Below, piece by piece: positions 24,634 through 33,265 of a stretch of 64,000 nt of DNA (positions are counted from its first letter, which is position 1; every line of letters starts with the position of its first letter). The DNA lies in contig NZ_JAFFIW010000011.1 in NCBI RefSeq assembly GCF_018588885.1, positions 122,484 to 186,483 of the forward strand, read 5' to 3'. A program made the position numbers and the translations under genes. Source of the stretch: Mesorhizobium sp. dw_380. GTDB lineage: Bacteria; Pseudomonadota; Alphaproteobacteria; Rhizobiales; Rhizobiaceae. Below the pieces are notes generated by a model. That model saw only the letters and a program-made list of their open reading frames with translations, ran no database searches and was not told where the DNA came from.

Positions 24634-24963
24634 ATGCAATGGATCGACTGTGTGTCCTACCTGTTCGGCGGCGCCGTGCTGACGAACGCCGTGCCGCACT
24701 TCGTCAGTGGCGTCATGGGGCGGCCCTTTCAAAGCCCGTTCGCCACACCGCGCGGCCAAGGACATTCCTCCTCGACGGTGAACGTTCTGTGGGGGTTCCT
24801 GAACCTGGCGATCGGCTATCTCCTGGTGGTGCGTGTTGGAGATTTCGACCTGCGATCCACGGCCGATGTCGTCGCGGTGGGGCTAGGCACCCTCCTCATG
24901 GGCGTGGTGACGGCACGCATGTTCGGCCGCTTCAACGGCGGCAATTCCCCGGCCGACGGATGA
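24634..24963 (+). CDS. Small membrane protein of unknown function
   Basis: This 109-residue protein has three likely transmembrane segments (CVSYLFGGAVLTNAVPHFVSG, VLWGFLNLAIGYLLVV, VVAVGLGTLLMGVVTARMF) separated by a Ser/Thr-rich loop. It starts two bases after the preceding stop, and its own stop overlaps the next start (ATGA), so it is translated as part of the operon. No family is recognised. It may assist the adjacent MFS transporter. Confidence 0.78.
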   Translation: MQWIDCVSYLFGGAVLTNAVPHFVSGVMGRPFQSPFATPRGQGHSSSTVNVLWGFLNLAIGYLLVVRVGDFDLRSTADVVAVGLGTLLMGVVTARMFGRFNGGNSPADG

Positions 24964-26261
24964 GCGGCCCGGCAAAAGGCACGTTTCGTTCACTGGCCAA
25001 TTTCAACTACCGGATCTGGGCCGGCGGCGCGATCGTCTCCAATGTCGGGACATGGATGCAGCGTACCGCCCAGGACTGGCTGGTGCTGACCCAGTTGACC
25101 CACAGCAACGCCACCGCCATGGGCCTTGTGATGGCGCTGCAGTTCGTGCCGCAGGTTCTGCTGCTGCCATGGACCGGATTTGCCGCCGATCACCTCGACC
25201 GGCGCAAGCTGCTGCTCGCCACGCAAGGCGTCATGGGTCTGCTTGCGGTCGGCCTCGGCCTGCTTACCGTCTCCGGGCTTGTTCAACTGTGGCATGTCTA
25301 CGTGTTCGCATTCCTGCTCGGCTGCACAGCCGCGTTCGATGCGCCTGCGCGTCAGACATTCGTCTCTGATCTGGTCGGCGAGGCCGATTTGTCGAACGCT
25401 GTGGCGCTGAATTCCACCTCGTTCAATGCGGCGCGGATGATTGGTCCCGCCGTCGCCGGCGCCCTGATCGCTTCCGTCGGCACCGGTTGGGTCTTCCTGA
25501 TCAATGCCGCCTCGTTTGCCGCCGTCCTTGCCTCACTTGGCTTGCTGCGTGCGACCGAGCTTCACCTGAAAGACAAGCCGCAGAGCAGCCGGGGCAGCCT
25601 TGCCGAGGGCTTTGTATATGTGTGGAAGCGCCCCGACCTCAGAGCCATTCTTCTCATGCTGTTCCTGATCGGCACGTTCGGGCTCAACTTTCCGATCTTC
25701 ATCTCGACCATGTCCGTCTCCGTCTTCCACGCGGGCGCCGGCCAATACGGTCTGCTGACGTCGACCATGGCGATCGGATCGGTCGTCGGTGCGCTGCTGG
25801 CGGCACGGCGCGAGCAACCGCGCCTAGCGTTTCTTCTGGCCGGTGCCGCGATCTTCGGCCTTGGCTTCGCGCTGGCTGCGGTGATGCCAAACTACTGGCT
25901 GTTCGGCCTCGCGCTTATCGTCATCGGCATCTCGGCGCAGACAGTCACCACCTCGACGATCAGCCTGGTGCAGCTCTCCACCGAGCCCGCGATGCGCGGG
26001 CGGGTGATGGCGATCCTGCTTGCCATCGCCCTTGGCGGCACACCTGTCGGCGCGCCGATCGTCGGCTGGGTGGCGGACAGTTTCAGCCCGCGCTGGGCGC
26101 TGGGCGTCGGGGCGCTGGCCGGTTTCGCGGCCGCGATCGTTGGCGTGCGCTACCTGGTGAAGTATCGCCGCTTGCGCATGCGCATCGATTGCGGGCGTCT
26201 CCACTTCGACCTCGATGATGGCAAAGCCGAGCCAGCAGGCCAGACATCGCCTTCCACGTAA
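24960..26261 (+). CDS. MFS transporter, EntS-like
   Basis: This 433-residue MFS protein has the N-terminal signature FRSLANFNYRIWAGGAIVSNVGTWMQRTAQDWLVL and the motif GFAADHLDRRKLLL of the EntS/DUF894 group of exporters. Twelve transmembrane helices are predicted by hydrophobicity. EntS relatives export siderophores or small hydrophobic compounds. The start overlaps the preceding stop. It is the last gene of the MarR-led operon. The iron box downstream at 26266 belongs to the next gene. Confidence 0.88.
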   Translation: MSGPAKGTFRSLANFNYRIWAGGAIVSNVGTWMQRTAQDWLVLTQLTHSNATAMGLVMALQFVPQVLLLPWTGFAADHLDRRKLLLATQGVMGLLAVGLGLLTVSGLVQLWHVYVFAFLLGCTAAFDAPARQTFVSDLVGEADLSNAVALNSTSFNAARMIGPAVAGALIASVGTGWVFLINAASFAAVLASLGLLRATELHLKDKPQSSRGSLAEGFVYVWKRPDLRAILLMLFLIGTFGLNFPIFISTMSVSVFHAGAGQYGLLTSTMAIGSVVGALLAARREQPRLAFLLAGAAIFGLGFALAAVMPNYWLFGLALIVIGISAQTVTTSTISLVQLSTEPAMRGRVMAILLAIALGGTPVGAPIVGWVADSFSPRWALGVGALAGFAAAIVGVRYLVKYRRLRMRIDCGRLHFDLDDGKAEPAGQTSPST

Positions 26262-26265
26262 AATA

Positions 26266-26280
26266 TGATTACGTAAGTCA
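26266..26280. promoter_or_regulatory. Iron-responsive box (TGA-N9-TCA) upstream of the siderophore-interacting protein
   Basis: TGATTACGTAAGTCA fits the TGA-N9-TCA pattern of the rhizobial iron-responsive operator used by RirA. The surrounding AAATATGA...AGTCAAG also occurs at the TonB receptor promoter (29649-29663). Confidence 0.68.
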
Positions 26281-26361
26281 AGTTATTGTGGAAACCCCGG
26301 CAGCGCTGTGGCATGTCCGACGATGCGGCTTCGTTTGAACCGCTATCGAAGGAGTTGAGCC

Positions 26362-27441
26362 ATGGATCAGTTGAGTGCGCAAACCCGGATCAGCGATGGG
26401 GCGATGCGGTCGGCGATGGACCTGCTGCGCGCCGAACACGGCGAATTCGAGGTCACAACCTGCGCTGCCGATCGATGGGAGCTTCGCCTGCACTACGGGT
26501 CGTTGAGCGCCACGCTCGAGCGCGATGCCGTGCTGATCCGCGTCGCGGCGGTCGATGAGACCTGCCTCTCCTACATGAAGATGACAGTCGCCGGCCATGT
26601 CGCCCGGCATCTCGGCACGACCAGTGGACTGCGCTGGGAGGGTGACGGCAGCGATGCCGGCACGCCGGTCTTCTTCCGCGAAATCACGGTGATGTCGTCG
26701 ACGCGGATTTCTCCGCACATGCAGCGCCTGCGCTTTGCCGGCGCCCATCTTGGCCGCTTCATCCATGGCGGCCTGCATATGCGCCTGCTGCTGCCGCCGC
26801 GTGACCGGCGGCCGGTCTGGCCCTCCGTGGGCGCCGACGGGCTGCTTGTCTGGCCTTCGGGCGAGGATGCGCTGACCGTGCGGGTCTATACGATCCGGGC
26901 GGTGGATGCGGCAGGCGGCTGGCTCGATGTCGATTTCGTGCTGCATCCAGGCCAGGACACGCCTGCCGCCGCCTTCGCGCAGAACGCGCGGGCGGGGGAC
27001 GTGATCGGAATGATCGGGCCCGGTGGCGGCGAGGCGCCAGTTGCGGAGACCTTGCTTCTGGTTGGCGATGACACGGCGCTGCCCGCCATCGGCAGGATCC
27101 TTGAGCATCTGCCGCCGTCGACCCGGGCCGAGGCGCTCATCGAGGTCGATGGTCCTGACGACCGGATCGCGCTGCCGCAAGGCGAGAACATCGACGTCAC
27201 CTGGCTCTACCGGCACGGCCGCGAGGCCGGCACTGCCGGCCTTCTGCCGGCCGCCTTGCGGGAGCGCAGCCACGCCGCGCTTGTCGACGGCTTCCATGTC
27301 TGGGCCGGATGCGAATTCACCGACTTCCGCGAGATCCGCATGATAGTGCGCAAGGAGTGGGGCTTGCCACGCGACAGGCATCTGGTCACCGCCTATTGGC
27401 GCCGCGGCGCGCAAGGCGAAAATGGCGGCGGCGAGGGGTAG
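26362..27441 (+). CDS. Siderophore-interacting protein with N-terminal DUF2218
   Basis: This 359-residue protein has two parts. Residues about 10-100 form a DUF2218 domain (ELRLHYGSLSATLERDAVLIRVAA, CLSYMKMTVAGHVARHL). The rest is an FAD-binding siderophore-interacting reductase with MQRLRFAGAHLGRF, VRVYTIRAVD, DFVLHPG and C-terminal VWAGCEFTDFREIRMIVRKEWGL. Such proteins reduce ferric siderophores in the cytoplasm. It is convergent with a TonB receptor gene, and both have matching iron boxes, suggesting joint iron-repressed expression. Confidence 0.9.
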   Translation: MDQLSAQTRISDGAMRSAMDLLRAEHGEFEVTTCAADRWELRLHYGSLSATLERDAVLIRVAAVDETCLSYMKMTVAGHVARHLGTTSGLRWEGDGSDAGTPVFFREITVMSSTRISPHMQRLRFAGAHLGRFIHGGLHMRLLLPPRDRRPVWPSVGADGLLVWPSGEDALTVRVYTIRAVDAAGGWLDVDFVLHPGQDTPAAAFAQNARAGDVIGMIGPGGGEAPVAETLLLVGDDTALPAIGRILEHLPPSTRAEALIEVDGPDDRIALPQGENIDVTWLYRHGREAGTAGLLPAALRERSHAALVDGFHVWAGCEFTDFREIRMIVRKEWGLPRDRHLVTAYWRRGAQGENGGGEG

Positions 27442-27485
27442 GGCAATCCACGAGCGTGGATTTGTCCTTGCCGCCTGATGCCACC

Positions 27486-29597
27486 TCAAAAACGGTAGCG
27501 CAGGCTGGCGACCAGCGAGCGACCCTCGTCGCGATAGCAATAGCCGGCCGAGCAGATGGTTTTCTGGTTGTCGAACAGGTTCTTGGCGTTGACCTGCAGC
27601 TTGACGCCTTCGAGCTTCGGATTGCGGGTGCCGAAATCATAGGACAGCGACGCGTCGACGAAGGCGCGCGCGCTGTTCCTGAAACTGTTGGCGTCGTCGC
27701 CATAGCTCGAGCCGGCAACGCGCACGCCGGTGCCCAGCCCCAGCCCTTCCAGCGTGCCGTTCTCGAACTGGTAGTTGCCCCACAGCGACAGGATGTGATT
27801 GGGCGTCGCCGACAGTTCCTTGCCATCGGTTCCTTCCGCACCGCGCTCGATCCTGACGCGCTGATAGGTATAGGAGGCGATAAAACTGAATCCATTGTCG
27901 AGCGACGCGCTGGCTTCCAGTTCGAGACCGCGCGAATTGAGATCGAGCTGACGCTGCTTGTTGACATTGGTCGAGGCGTCCAAGACGACGCCATCCTTCT
28001 GGCCGATGTCGAACAGGGCGGCGCTGACAGTCGCGTTGTGTCCGGGAATCTCATATTTGACGCCGATCTCCTTCTGCCTGGCGATGGTCGGTCGGGCGAC
28101 GCGGCCGACAGCGCTGGTCACGTCATCATAGACGAAGCCGATGTTGGGCGAGAACGAGGTCGAATAGTTGACGTATGGGATGATGCCCCATTCGGTCCGG
28201 TAGGACAGGCCAAGCCGGCCGGAAAAGGCGCTGTCCTTCTGCTTCGACTGGCTGAAGTCGGCTGATGTGGAGGTGGTGTCGACCCAGTCGTAGCGGCCGC
28301 TGGTGAACAGGGTGAAGTCGTTCCACTCCATCTGGTCGTGCAGGTAGACGCCGAGCTGGTTCATCTGCTGCCCGCCGGAGTGGGGAACCGGTATCGCCTT
28401 GATGTCGTCGACCGAGACATAGGACAGGCCGCTGGCGGCATCATAGTCGGACCAGGCATAGTCGATGCCGCCGACGGCGGTGTGCTTGACCGGGCCGGTG
28501 TCGAACTCCAACTGCGCCATGTTGTCGACGACGAAGTTCTTCATGGTCTCGGTGTAGTGGCCCCAGTAGTGTTCCAGCGGCTGGCCGGCACCCGGCAAAT
28601 AATGGCCGCTGTATTCGATGTCGCTGTCGACGGCGTTGTAGCGCAGGTTCTGGCGCACCGTCAGCACATCGTTGAAACGGTGCTCGAACTCATAGCCGAT
28701 GCGGCCCTGGCTCTGGGTGAAATCGTTCCAGGCCGGATCGCCCTCATAGATGTTGGACAGCACGCCGTAGCCTGAATTGTAGAAGGCGGCGGTGCCGCCG
28801 GTGACGGATTTCGAATATTCGCCGAGGATGGTGAACCTGGTATCCTCGTCCGGCTTGAAGGTGACAGCCGGCGCCAAATAAAGCTTGTCGTCGGGATAGG
28901 CCGGCAGATCGGTATCGCTCAGGCGGCCAAGACTGGTGAAGCGATAGAGGATGCTGCCGTCGTCATTCACCGGTCCCGAAGCGTCAAGGGCCGCCTGAAA
29001 CCGGTTGTGCTCGCCGGCGAGCAGTTCGATCTCGTGGAACGGCTCATCCTTGGGGCGTTTGGTGACGACGTTGACGATGCCGCCGGGGCCGCTGACGCCG
29101 TAGAGCGAGGATGCCGGTCCCTTCAGGATTGTGACGCCCTCAATGCCGTAGAGCTCGGTCTTGAACCAGGCGGAGGGCCCGTTGTACTGGCGCAGCCCGT
29201 CGCGAAACATGCCGTTGTAGAAGGCCGGAAAACCGCGCAGGAAGAAGGCGTCATAGCGGGTGTCGAAGCCGAAACTGTTGGGATTGGCGCTGGCCGTGTA
29301 GCCGAGCGCTTCGTCCAGCGTACGTGGCTTCTGGTCCTCGAGCTGCTTTTGCGTCACCACCGAAATGGCCTGTGGGATTTTGGCGATCGGCGTGTCTGTC
29401 TTGGTGCCGATGCGATCCTTCTTGGCGACGTAGCCATCCTGCACCAGGATATCGTTGCTCTGTGCGGTCACCTCGATCTTGCCGAGGACAGGGGCCTCGC
29501 CATCGTCCTGTGCATAGACCGTGCCGGGTTGGCAAAGCATCGCAGCGCCGCCCAGCAAGAACAGTCCTGGGCGCCATGTCGTCGGCCGTGCTCGCAT
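27486..29597 (-). CDS. TonB-dependent siderophore receptor
   Basis: This 703-residue outer-membrane receptor has a signal peptide (ending TVYAQDD), a plug domain (IPQAISVVTQKQLEDQKPRTLDEALGYTASAN, FLRGFPAFYNGMFRDGLRQ, ILKGPASSLYGVSGPGGIVNVVTKRP) and a beta-barrel ending in VASLRYRF with the terminal Phe needed for insertion. It resembles the ferrichrome/ferrioxamine group (FhuA, FoxA). The ATG at 29597 has GGAG upstream; the TTG one codon earlier is not needed. An iron box lies in the promoter. No periplasmic or inner-membrane transporter is adjacent. Confidence 0.93.
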   Translation of the reverse strand: MRARPTTWRPGLFLLGGAAMLCQPGTVYAQDDGEAPVLGKIEVTAQSNDILVQDGYVAKKDRIGTKTDTPIAKIPQAISVVTQKQLEDQKPRTLDEALGYTASANPNSFGFDTRYDAFFLRGFPAFYNGMFRDGLRQYNGPSAWFKTELYGIEGVTILKGPASSLYGVSGPGGIVNVVTKRPKDEPFHEIELLAGEHNRFQAALDASGPVNDDGSILYRFTSLGRLSDTDLPAYPDDKLYLAPAVTFKPDEDTRFTILGEYSKSVTGGTAAFYNSGYGVLSNIYEGDPAWNDFTQSQGRIGYEFEHRFNDVLTVRQNLRYNAVDSDIEYSGHYLPGAGQPLEHYWGHYTETMKNFVVDNMAQLEFDTGPVKHTAVGGIDYAWSDYDAASGLSYVSVDDIKAIPVPHSGGQQMNQLGVYLHDQMEWNDFTLFTSGRYDWVDTTSTSADFSQSKQKDSAFSGRLGLSYRTEWGIIPYVNYSTSFSPNIGFVYDDVTSAVGRVARPTIARQKEIGVKYEIPGHNATVSAALFDIGQKDGVVLDASTNVNKQRQLDLNSRGLELEASASLDNGFSFIASYTYQRVRIERGAEGTDGKELSATPNHILSLWGNYQFENGTLEGLGLGTGVRVAGSSYGDDANSFRNSARAFVDASLSYDFGTRNPKLEGVKLQVNAKNLFDNQKTICSAGYCYRDEGRSLVASLRYRF

Positions 29598-29648
29598 CAA
29601 CTCGTCTCCACTGTCTCATGCAGGATTGCGCTCTCGCGCTCTCAAATA

Positions 29649-29663
29649 TGAGTGTGTGAGTCA
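29649..29663. promoter_or_regulatory. Iron-responsive box upstream of the TonB receptor
   Basis: TGAGTGTGTGAGTCA is a second TGA-N9-TCA sequence, in the same ATATGA...AGTCAAG context as the box at 26266-26280. It lies 52 bases upstream of the receptor start. Confidence 0.68.
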
Positions 29664-29773
29664 AGTATTTTTTTAAGGCTGTGTCCAGCTTCCGGATGCT
29701 GTCGCACAGCGGCGACGCTGGTTCGGATCCGGCCGGTCAAATTATGAGGTCGGGGGGAGCGGTGGTGCCCTGG

Positions 29774-30082
29774 TCAGCCAGCCTTGCCGTCGGCCAACCC
29801 AAAGCCGCCGACAGGGTGGGTTTCCACCTGAAACTCGAAGCCGGCGATGAACGGTCGCGCCTTGGCGATCGCCGCCTGGACTTCTGGAAGCTGCAGCGAG
29901 GCCTTGTGGCTCTCGGCGTCGGTCCACACCTCGGTGACCCAGATTGCATCGGCATCGGCCGGATCGGTGGCGACGATATAGCTGAGGCAGCCGGGCAGGG
30001 CGCCGGTGCTGGCGCGCAGGACGTCCATGACAGCGTCGCGCTGGCCGCGCGCCGCCCGCATCTTGCCGATCAGTCCGTACAT
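29774..30082 (-). CDS. Antibiotic biosynthesis monooxygenase (ABM) domain protein
   Basis: This 102-residue ferredoxin-like protein has the ABM/YgiN pattern (MYGLIGKMRAARGQRDAVMDVLRAST, IWVTEVWTDAESHKASLQLPEVQAAIAKARPFI). YgiN proteins act on quinols. The start at 30082 is the first that fits the family. It lies 62 bases downstream of the SDR gene in the same direction, so the two may be cotranscribed. The substrate is unknown. Confidence 0.85.
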   Translation of the reverse strand: MYGLIGKMRAARGQRDAVMDVLRASTGALPGCLSYIVATDPADADAIWVTEVWTDAESHKASLQLPEVQAAIAKARPFIAGFEFQVETHPVGGFGLADGKAG

Positions 30083-30144
30083 TCGTTTGTCTCCCTTGAG
30101 GTTTTCGACAAGAATATGCAGATCGCCAGTATGCAGGTCGCCGC

Positions 30145-30927
30145 TCAAGGCATCAACTGGCCGCCATTCACCTCGATCACTTGTCCGGTGATGTAGCCGC
30201 TCAGCAGGTCCGACGAGAGGAACAGATAGGCGCCGACGCAGTCTTCAGCGGTGCCGGCGCGTCCCTGGGGAATGGTGGCGACCATGCCTTTCATCTGTTC
30301 GTCGGTCGAATAGCGCTGGTGGAACGGGGTGAGAATCGTGCCGGGCGCCACGGCGTTGACGCGGATGCCGAAGCTGATCAGTTCCTTGGCCATGCCGCGT
30401 GTCACATTGGACACGAAGGCCTTGGCCGAACCGTAGAGGCCGGCGCCGCCGCCCGCACCGTTGCGCGCGGCGATCGAGGAGGTGTTGACGATGAAGCCGC
30501 CCTGCTTCTTCAGCCACGGGATCGCCTTGCGCGAAGCGGTCAGCACCGAGCGCGCATTGAGGTCCATCACCGCGTCATAATGGGCCTCGGTCTGCTCGGC
30601 ATAAGGTATGCGGCCAAGCATGCCGCCGGCATTGTTGACCAGCCCATCGAGACGGCCGAATTTCTCGGCGCTCTCCTGGACGACACGCTCGACATCGGCG
30701 GGAAGCGAAAAATCACCCTGGACGAGGTACGCCTCGCCGCCTTTGTCGGCAATTGTCCTGGCCAACTTCTCTGCGGCGTCGCGGCTCGAATTGTAATGCA
30801 CTGCCACCTGGCATTTCTGCTCTGCATAGGCGAGCGCAAGCGCCGCACCGATGCCGGTCGATGCCCCGGTGACCAGCACCGCCTTGCCGGCGAGATCGGG
30901 GATGGTAAGCGCGGTCGTGAGTGGCAC
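30145..30927 (-). CDS. Short-chain dehydrogenase/reductase
   Basis: This 260-residue classical SDR has TGASTGIG for cofactor binding, NNAGG, the catalytic Ser in IVNTSSIAARNGAGG and the Tyr and Lys in LYGSAKAFVSNV. HYNSSRDAA after the second strand lacks the NAD-specific Asp and favours NADP. The substrate is unknown. It is followed by the ABM-domain gene, suggesting a shared redox or quinone role. Confidence 0.87.
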   Translation of the reverse strand: MPLTTALTIPDLAGKAVLVTGASTGIGAALALAYAEQKCQVAVHYNSSRDAAEKLARTIADKGGEAYLVQGDFSLPADVERVVQESAEKFGRLDGLVNNAGGMLGRIPYAEQTEAHYDAVMDLNARSVLTASRKAIPWLKKQGGFIVNTSSIAARNGAGGGAGLYGSAKAFVSNVTRGMAKELISFGIRVNAVAPGTILTPFHQRYSTDEQMKGMVATIPQGRAGTAEDCVGAYLFLSSDLLSGYITGQVIEVNGGQLMP

Positions 30928-30990
30928 TGCTGGTCCTCCGGAGCATTCAACGGGACCAGCCGTTCCTGGCCCTGTGGCCGAGACTGTGCA

Positions 30991-31428
30991 CTATGGCCTG
31001 AGATAGGCATAGCCCTGGCTTTGCAGTTCCGCGAGCTTGACGACGCCGCCCTTGTCGGCGGCATGGAAGCCGTCGAGCAGGTCGGCGGGCGAAATGTCCA
31101 TGCCATGCATGGTGTTGGCGCAGGCTTGCGGTTCGAGCCCCTGCCGCACCAGGCCGGCGAAGCGGCCGGAGACCGCGGCCGATATGCCCTTCGACTTGAA
31201 GGCGGCCAAGGCCGGGCCATGCACGACGAGCACGATGTCGACATTGCCGACTGTGCCCTCATAGTGGTTGTTGATGTTGCCGAGCACGAAATTGACCTTG
31301 TCGAGATCGCTTAGGTGGTAGGCGACCTTCAGCCGTGCGGGTTCGGTGGCCGCTGCCTGCACCGCCCGCAGGCCAAGAAGCGTTCCGGCCCCGGCAAGGA
31401 CCGCGCGGAACATGTCGCGCCGGCGCAT
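30991..31428 (-). CDS. Exported DsrE-like protein
   Basis: This 145-residue protein begins MRRRDMFRAVLAGAGTLLGLRAVQAA, a signal sequence with twin arginines near the N terminus that could use the Tat route. The mature part (LKVAYHLSDLDKVNFVLGNINNHYEG, IVLVVHGPALAAF, GLEPQACANTMHGMDI) is DsrE/DrsF-like with a single Cys in the typical position. Related proteins carry or relay sulfur. The start at 31428 is chosen for its fit to the signal peptide. Its neighbour SDR is 63 bases away. Confidence 0.8.
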   Translation of the reverse strand: MRRRDMFRAVLAGAGTLLGLRAVQAAATEPARLKVAYHLSDLDKVNFVLGNINNHYEGTVGNVDIVLVVHGPALAAFKSKGISAAVSGRFAGLVRQGLEPQACANTMHGMDISPADLLDGFHAADKGGVVKLAELQSQGYAYLRP

Positions 31429-31479
31429 GGCATCCTCCTCAGGTTTCACCGCGATTTGCGTGGCTCAGACGGGAATACT

Positions 31480-31605
31480 AGAGCATGATGCCGAAAAGTG
31501 TGAAGTGGTTTTCGCGGACAAACGGAAACCGTTTGTCCAGGCATCATGCTCTATCTCTTTGATTTAGAGGCGGATTCAGATTTCAGGTCGATTCGACCTG
31601 AAATC
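31480..31605. repeat. Two dispersed palindromic repeats
   Basis: The first (31480-31552) has outer arms AGAGCATGATGCC and GGCATCATGCTCT with an inner hairpin GGACAAACGG / CCGTTTGTCC. The second (31579-31605) is GATTTCAGGTCGA-T-TCGACCTGAAATC with perfect 13-base arms. They fill much of the 31429-31659 gap between divergent genes. The AGAGCATGATGCC unit has a relative at 48588-48630. Confidence 0.85.
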
Positions 31606-31659
31606 ATCCGACTCTAGCATAAATTGACGTTGCGTCCTGTCGATGCGGGGAGAGGTCAC

Positions 31660-32763
31660 ATGGCGTTCGGGGCAAGGGAATGGAAGTCAGTTGCCGGCGC
31701 CGGATTTGGCGTTGTGCTGCTTGGTTTGCTGACAGGCACTGCCGTGGCCGACGAAAGGCCCAAACTCACCGAACTCAGCCCGAACGGCGCCGACGCCTGT
31801 TTCGGCCGCGTCTATGACGCTGGCGACCTCAAGGCCCACCCGAAGCAGAAGGTGGCGCGGATCTTCTTCTACTATGGCCATGACCCGGTCAGCAGGCCGA
31901 ACGAGGAACCGACCGCGAATTCCGACACGTCATACAATGGCTTCGTCACCACCACGGTGCGCGGCGCCAAGGCGCCGCAATGGGCCGGCGGCTGGTGCAA
32001 TCACGAGTCCGAGGATGGCAAATCAGGCCCGATCCGTTGCGGCATGGATTGCGACCGCACGCTGGCGTCGCTGAAGCTCGACGACAAGGGCCGGCTGCTG
32101 CTGTCCGACCTGTCGCCCGATATCTATCTCGATGCCGGATCGGAAGAGGAACTCGGCACGGCGGAATACGACAGGCAGGCGCTTGGCTCGGAAGACGACA
32201 ATTTCCGCCTCGACGCGATGCCGGCCGCGACCTGCAAGGCGGAGTTCGCGCGCATCGATCCGATCGATCCGGCGCTCGGGGCACCGCTGCGCGAACGGCT
32301 GAAGCCCGACCAGGCGTTCTGCTACGGCCGGGACTATGACGCGTCGCATTTGGCATCGCATCCCAACCAGCTGACGCAGTCGATCCGGGTTTTCCGGGGC
32401 CCGGTGGAACTGGCATCCTTCGCCTCGGGCGGGGACGCTGCCAACTGGCCCGACGGCGCCGATATAGCGGTTTCGGTCACCACGCGGCAGAAGTCGGGCA
32501 AGGTCACGCAGACCTATTCCTGCCAGGGCGAGGCCGACCAGTGGCGTTGCGCCGCGAATTCCAAGCTGAGCGATTTCTCCTGCGACATCGCGCAGAAGGA
32601 AATCTTCCTCAAGCGAGGCGCCAACGGCACGATGGTGCTGGCCAATCCCAACAGCAGCCTGGCGATCGTCGATCTCTGCTCGAAGGCGGCCGACGGCAAG
32701 ACGAAATCGGACGACAAGGTCTACCGGCTGGAGCCGATGCCGCAATCAGCCTGCGCGCCGTAA
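31660..32763 (+). CDS. Exported protein with a duplicated domain, unknown function
   Basis: This 367-residue protein has a signal peptide ([22 protein letters not shown]) followed by two similar halves. Both open with a Cys and GR-YDA--L--HP-Q ([20 protein letters not shown] and [20 protein letters not shown]), share V--TT-R and -D---RL--MP--- with a final Cys, and each contains several Cys, suggesting disulfide-bonded periplasmic domains. GGGGAGAGG precedes the start at 31660. No named family is recognised. Confidence 0.8.
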   Translation: MAFGAREWKSVAGAGFGVVLLGLLTGTAVADERPKLTELSPNGADACFGRVYDAGDLKAHPKQKVARIFFYYGHDPVSRPNEEPTANSDTSYNGFVTTTVRGAKAPQWAGGWCNHESEDGKSGPIRCGMDCDRTLASLKLDDKGRLLLSDLSPDIYLDAGSEEELGTAEYDRQALGSEDDNFRLDAMPAATCKAEFARIDPIDPALGAPLRERLKPDQAFCYGRDYDASHLASHPNQLTQSIRVFRGPVELASFASGGDAANWPDGADIAVSVTTRQKSGKVTQTYSCQGEADQWRCAANSKLSDFSCDIAQKEIFLKRGANGTMVLANPNSSLAIVDLCSKAADGKTKSDDKVYRLEPMPQSACAP

Positions 32764-32785
32764 ACTTAGGCTTGGTGGAGAGCTA

Positions 32786-32992
32786 ATGGATAAGGCAAAG
32801 GTGTTCTGGTCAGGTCGATCGCAGGCTGTGCGCCTGCCCAAGGAGTATCGTTTCGAAGCAGGCGAGGTATCAATCCGCCGCCAAGGCCGAACCGTCATCC
32901 TTGAGCCGCTGGCGCAGGATTGGGACTGGCTCGACCGTCTGGTTGGGCCGCTTGACGATGATTTTGTCGAGGCGGTCTTAGAAAGGCGGTAG
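32786..32992 (+). CDS. vapB: VapB-type antitoxin (AbrB/SpoVT fold) without a toxin partner
   Basis: This 68-residue protein has the swapped-hairpin DNA-binding domain ([40 protein letters not shown]) and the acidic C-terminal segment that normally binds VapC. The stop is followed 45 bases later by a 180-base repeat element, and no PIN-domain frame follows in either strand. It is therefore an orphan antitoxin. It follows the exported protein gene by 22 bases. Confidence 0.85.
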   Translation: MDKAKVFWSGRSQAVRLPKEYRFEAGEVSIRRQGRTVILEPLAQDWDWLDRLVGPLDDDFVEAVLERR

Positions 32993-33036
32993 CGACGAGT
33001 TCATCGGCACAGAAGTTTCGCGGTAGCCTGTCGCCT

Positions 33037-33216
33037 CGTCATGCTATGGCGGAGCAAGGAGCGAAGCGAGGCGGCGTAGACCATAGGATCCTGTGTGACA
33101 TCCGAGCGCTGCTGAGGTGCAGAATTTTCCACCGCTGCATACTTCGTCCCAGGTCGCGGCATGGATCCTCGGGTCTCAGCGACGGAGCTTCGCTCCTGCT
33201 CCGCCCGTGGATGACG
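33037..33216. repeat. 180-base dispersed element with inverted ends, copy A
   Basis: This stretch shares its left end (CGTCAT...GGCGGAGCA), inner block (GCGGCATGGATCCTCGGGTC) and right end (CTCCGCCCGTGGATGACG) with the copy at 37516-37695. The two ends are inverted relative to each other. It fills the gap after the orphan antitoxin. An overlapping frame at 33001-33327 is a by-product of the repeat. Confidence 0.8.
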
Positions 33217-33265
33217 AAGTCGAGAGTCTTCGGCTAATTTTCCAAGGTCGTGACGGCGAACCACA

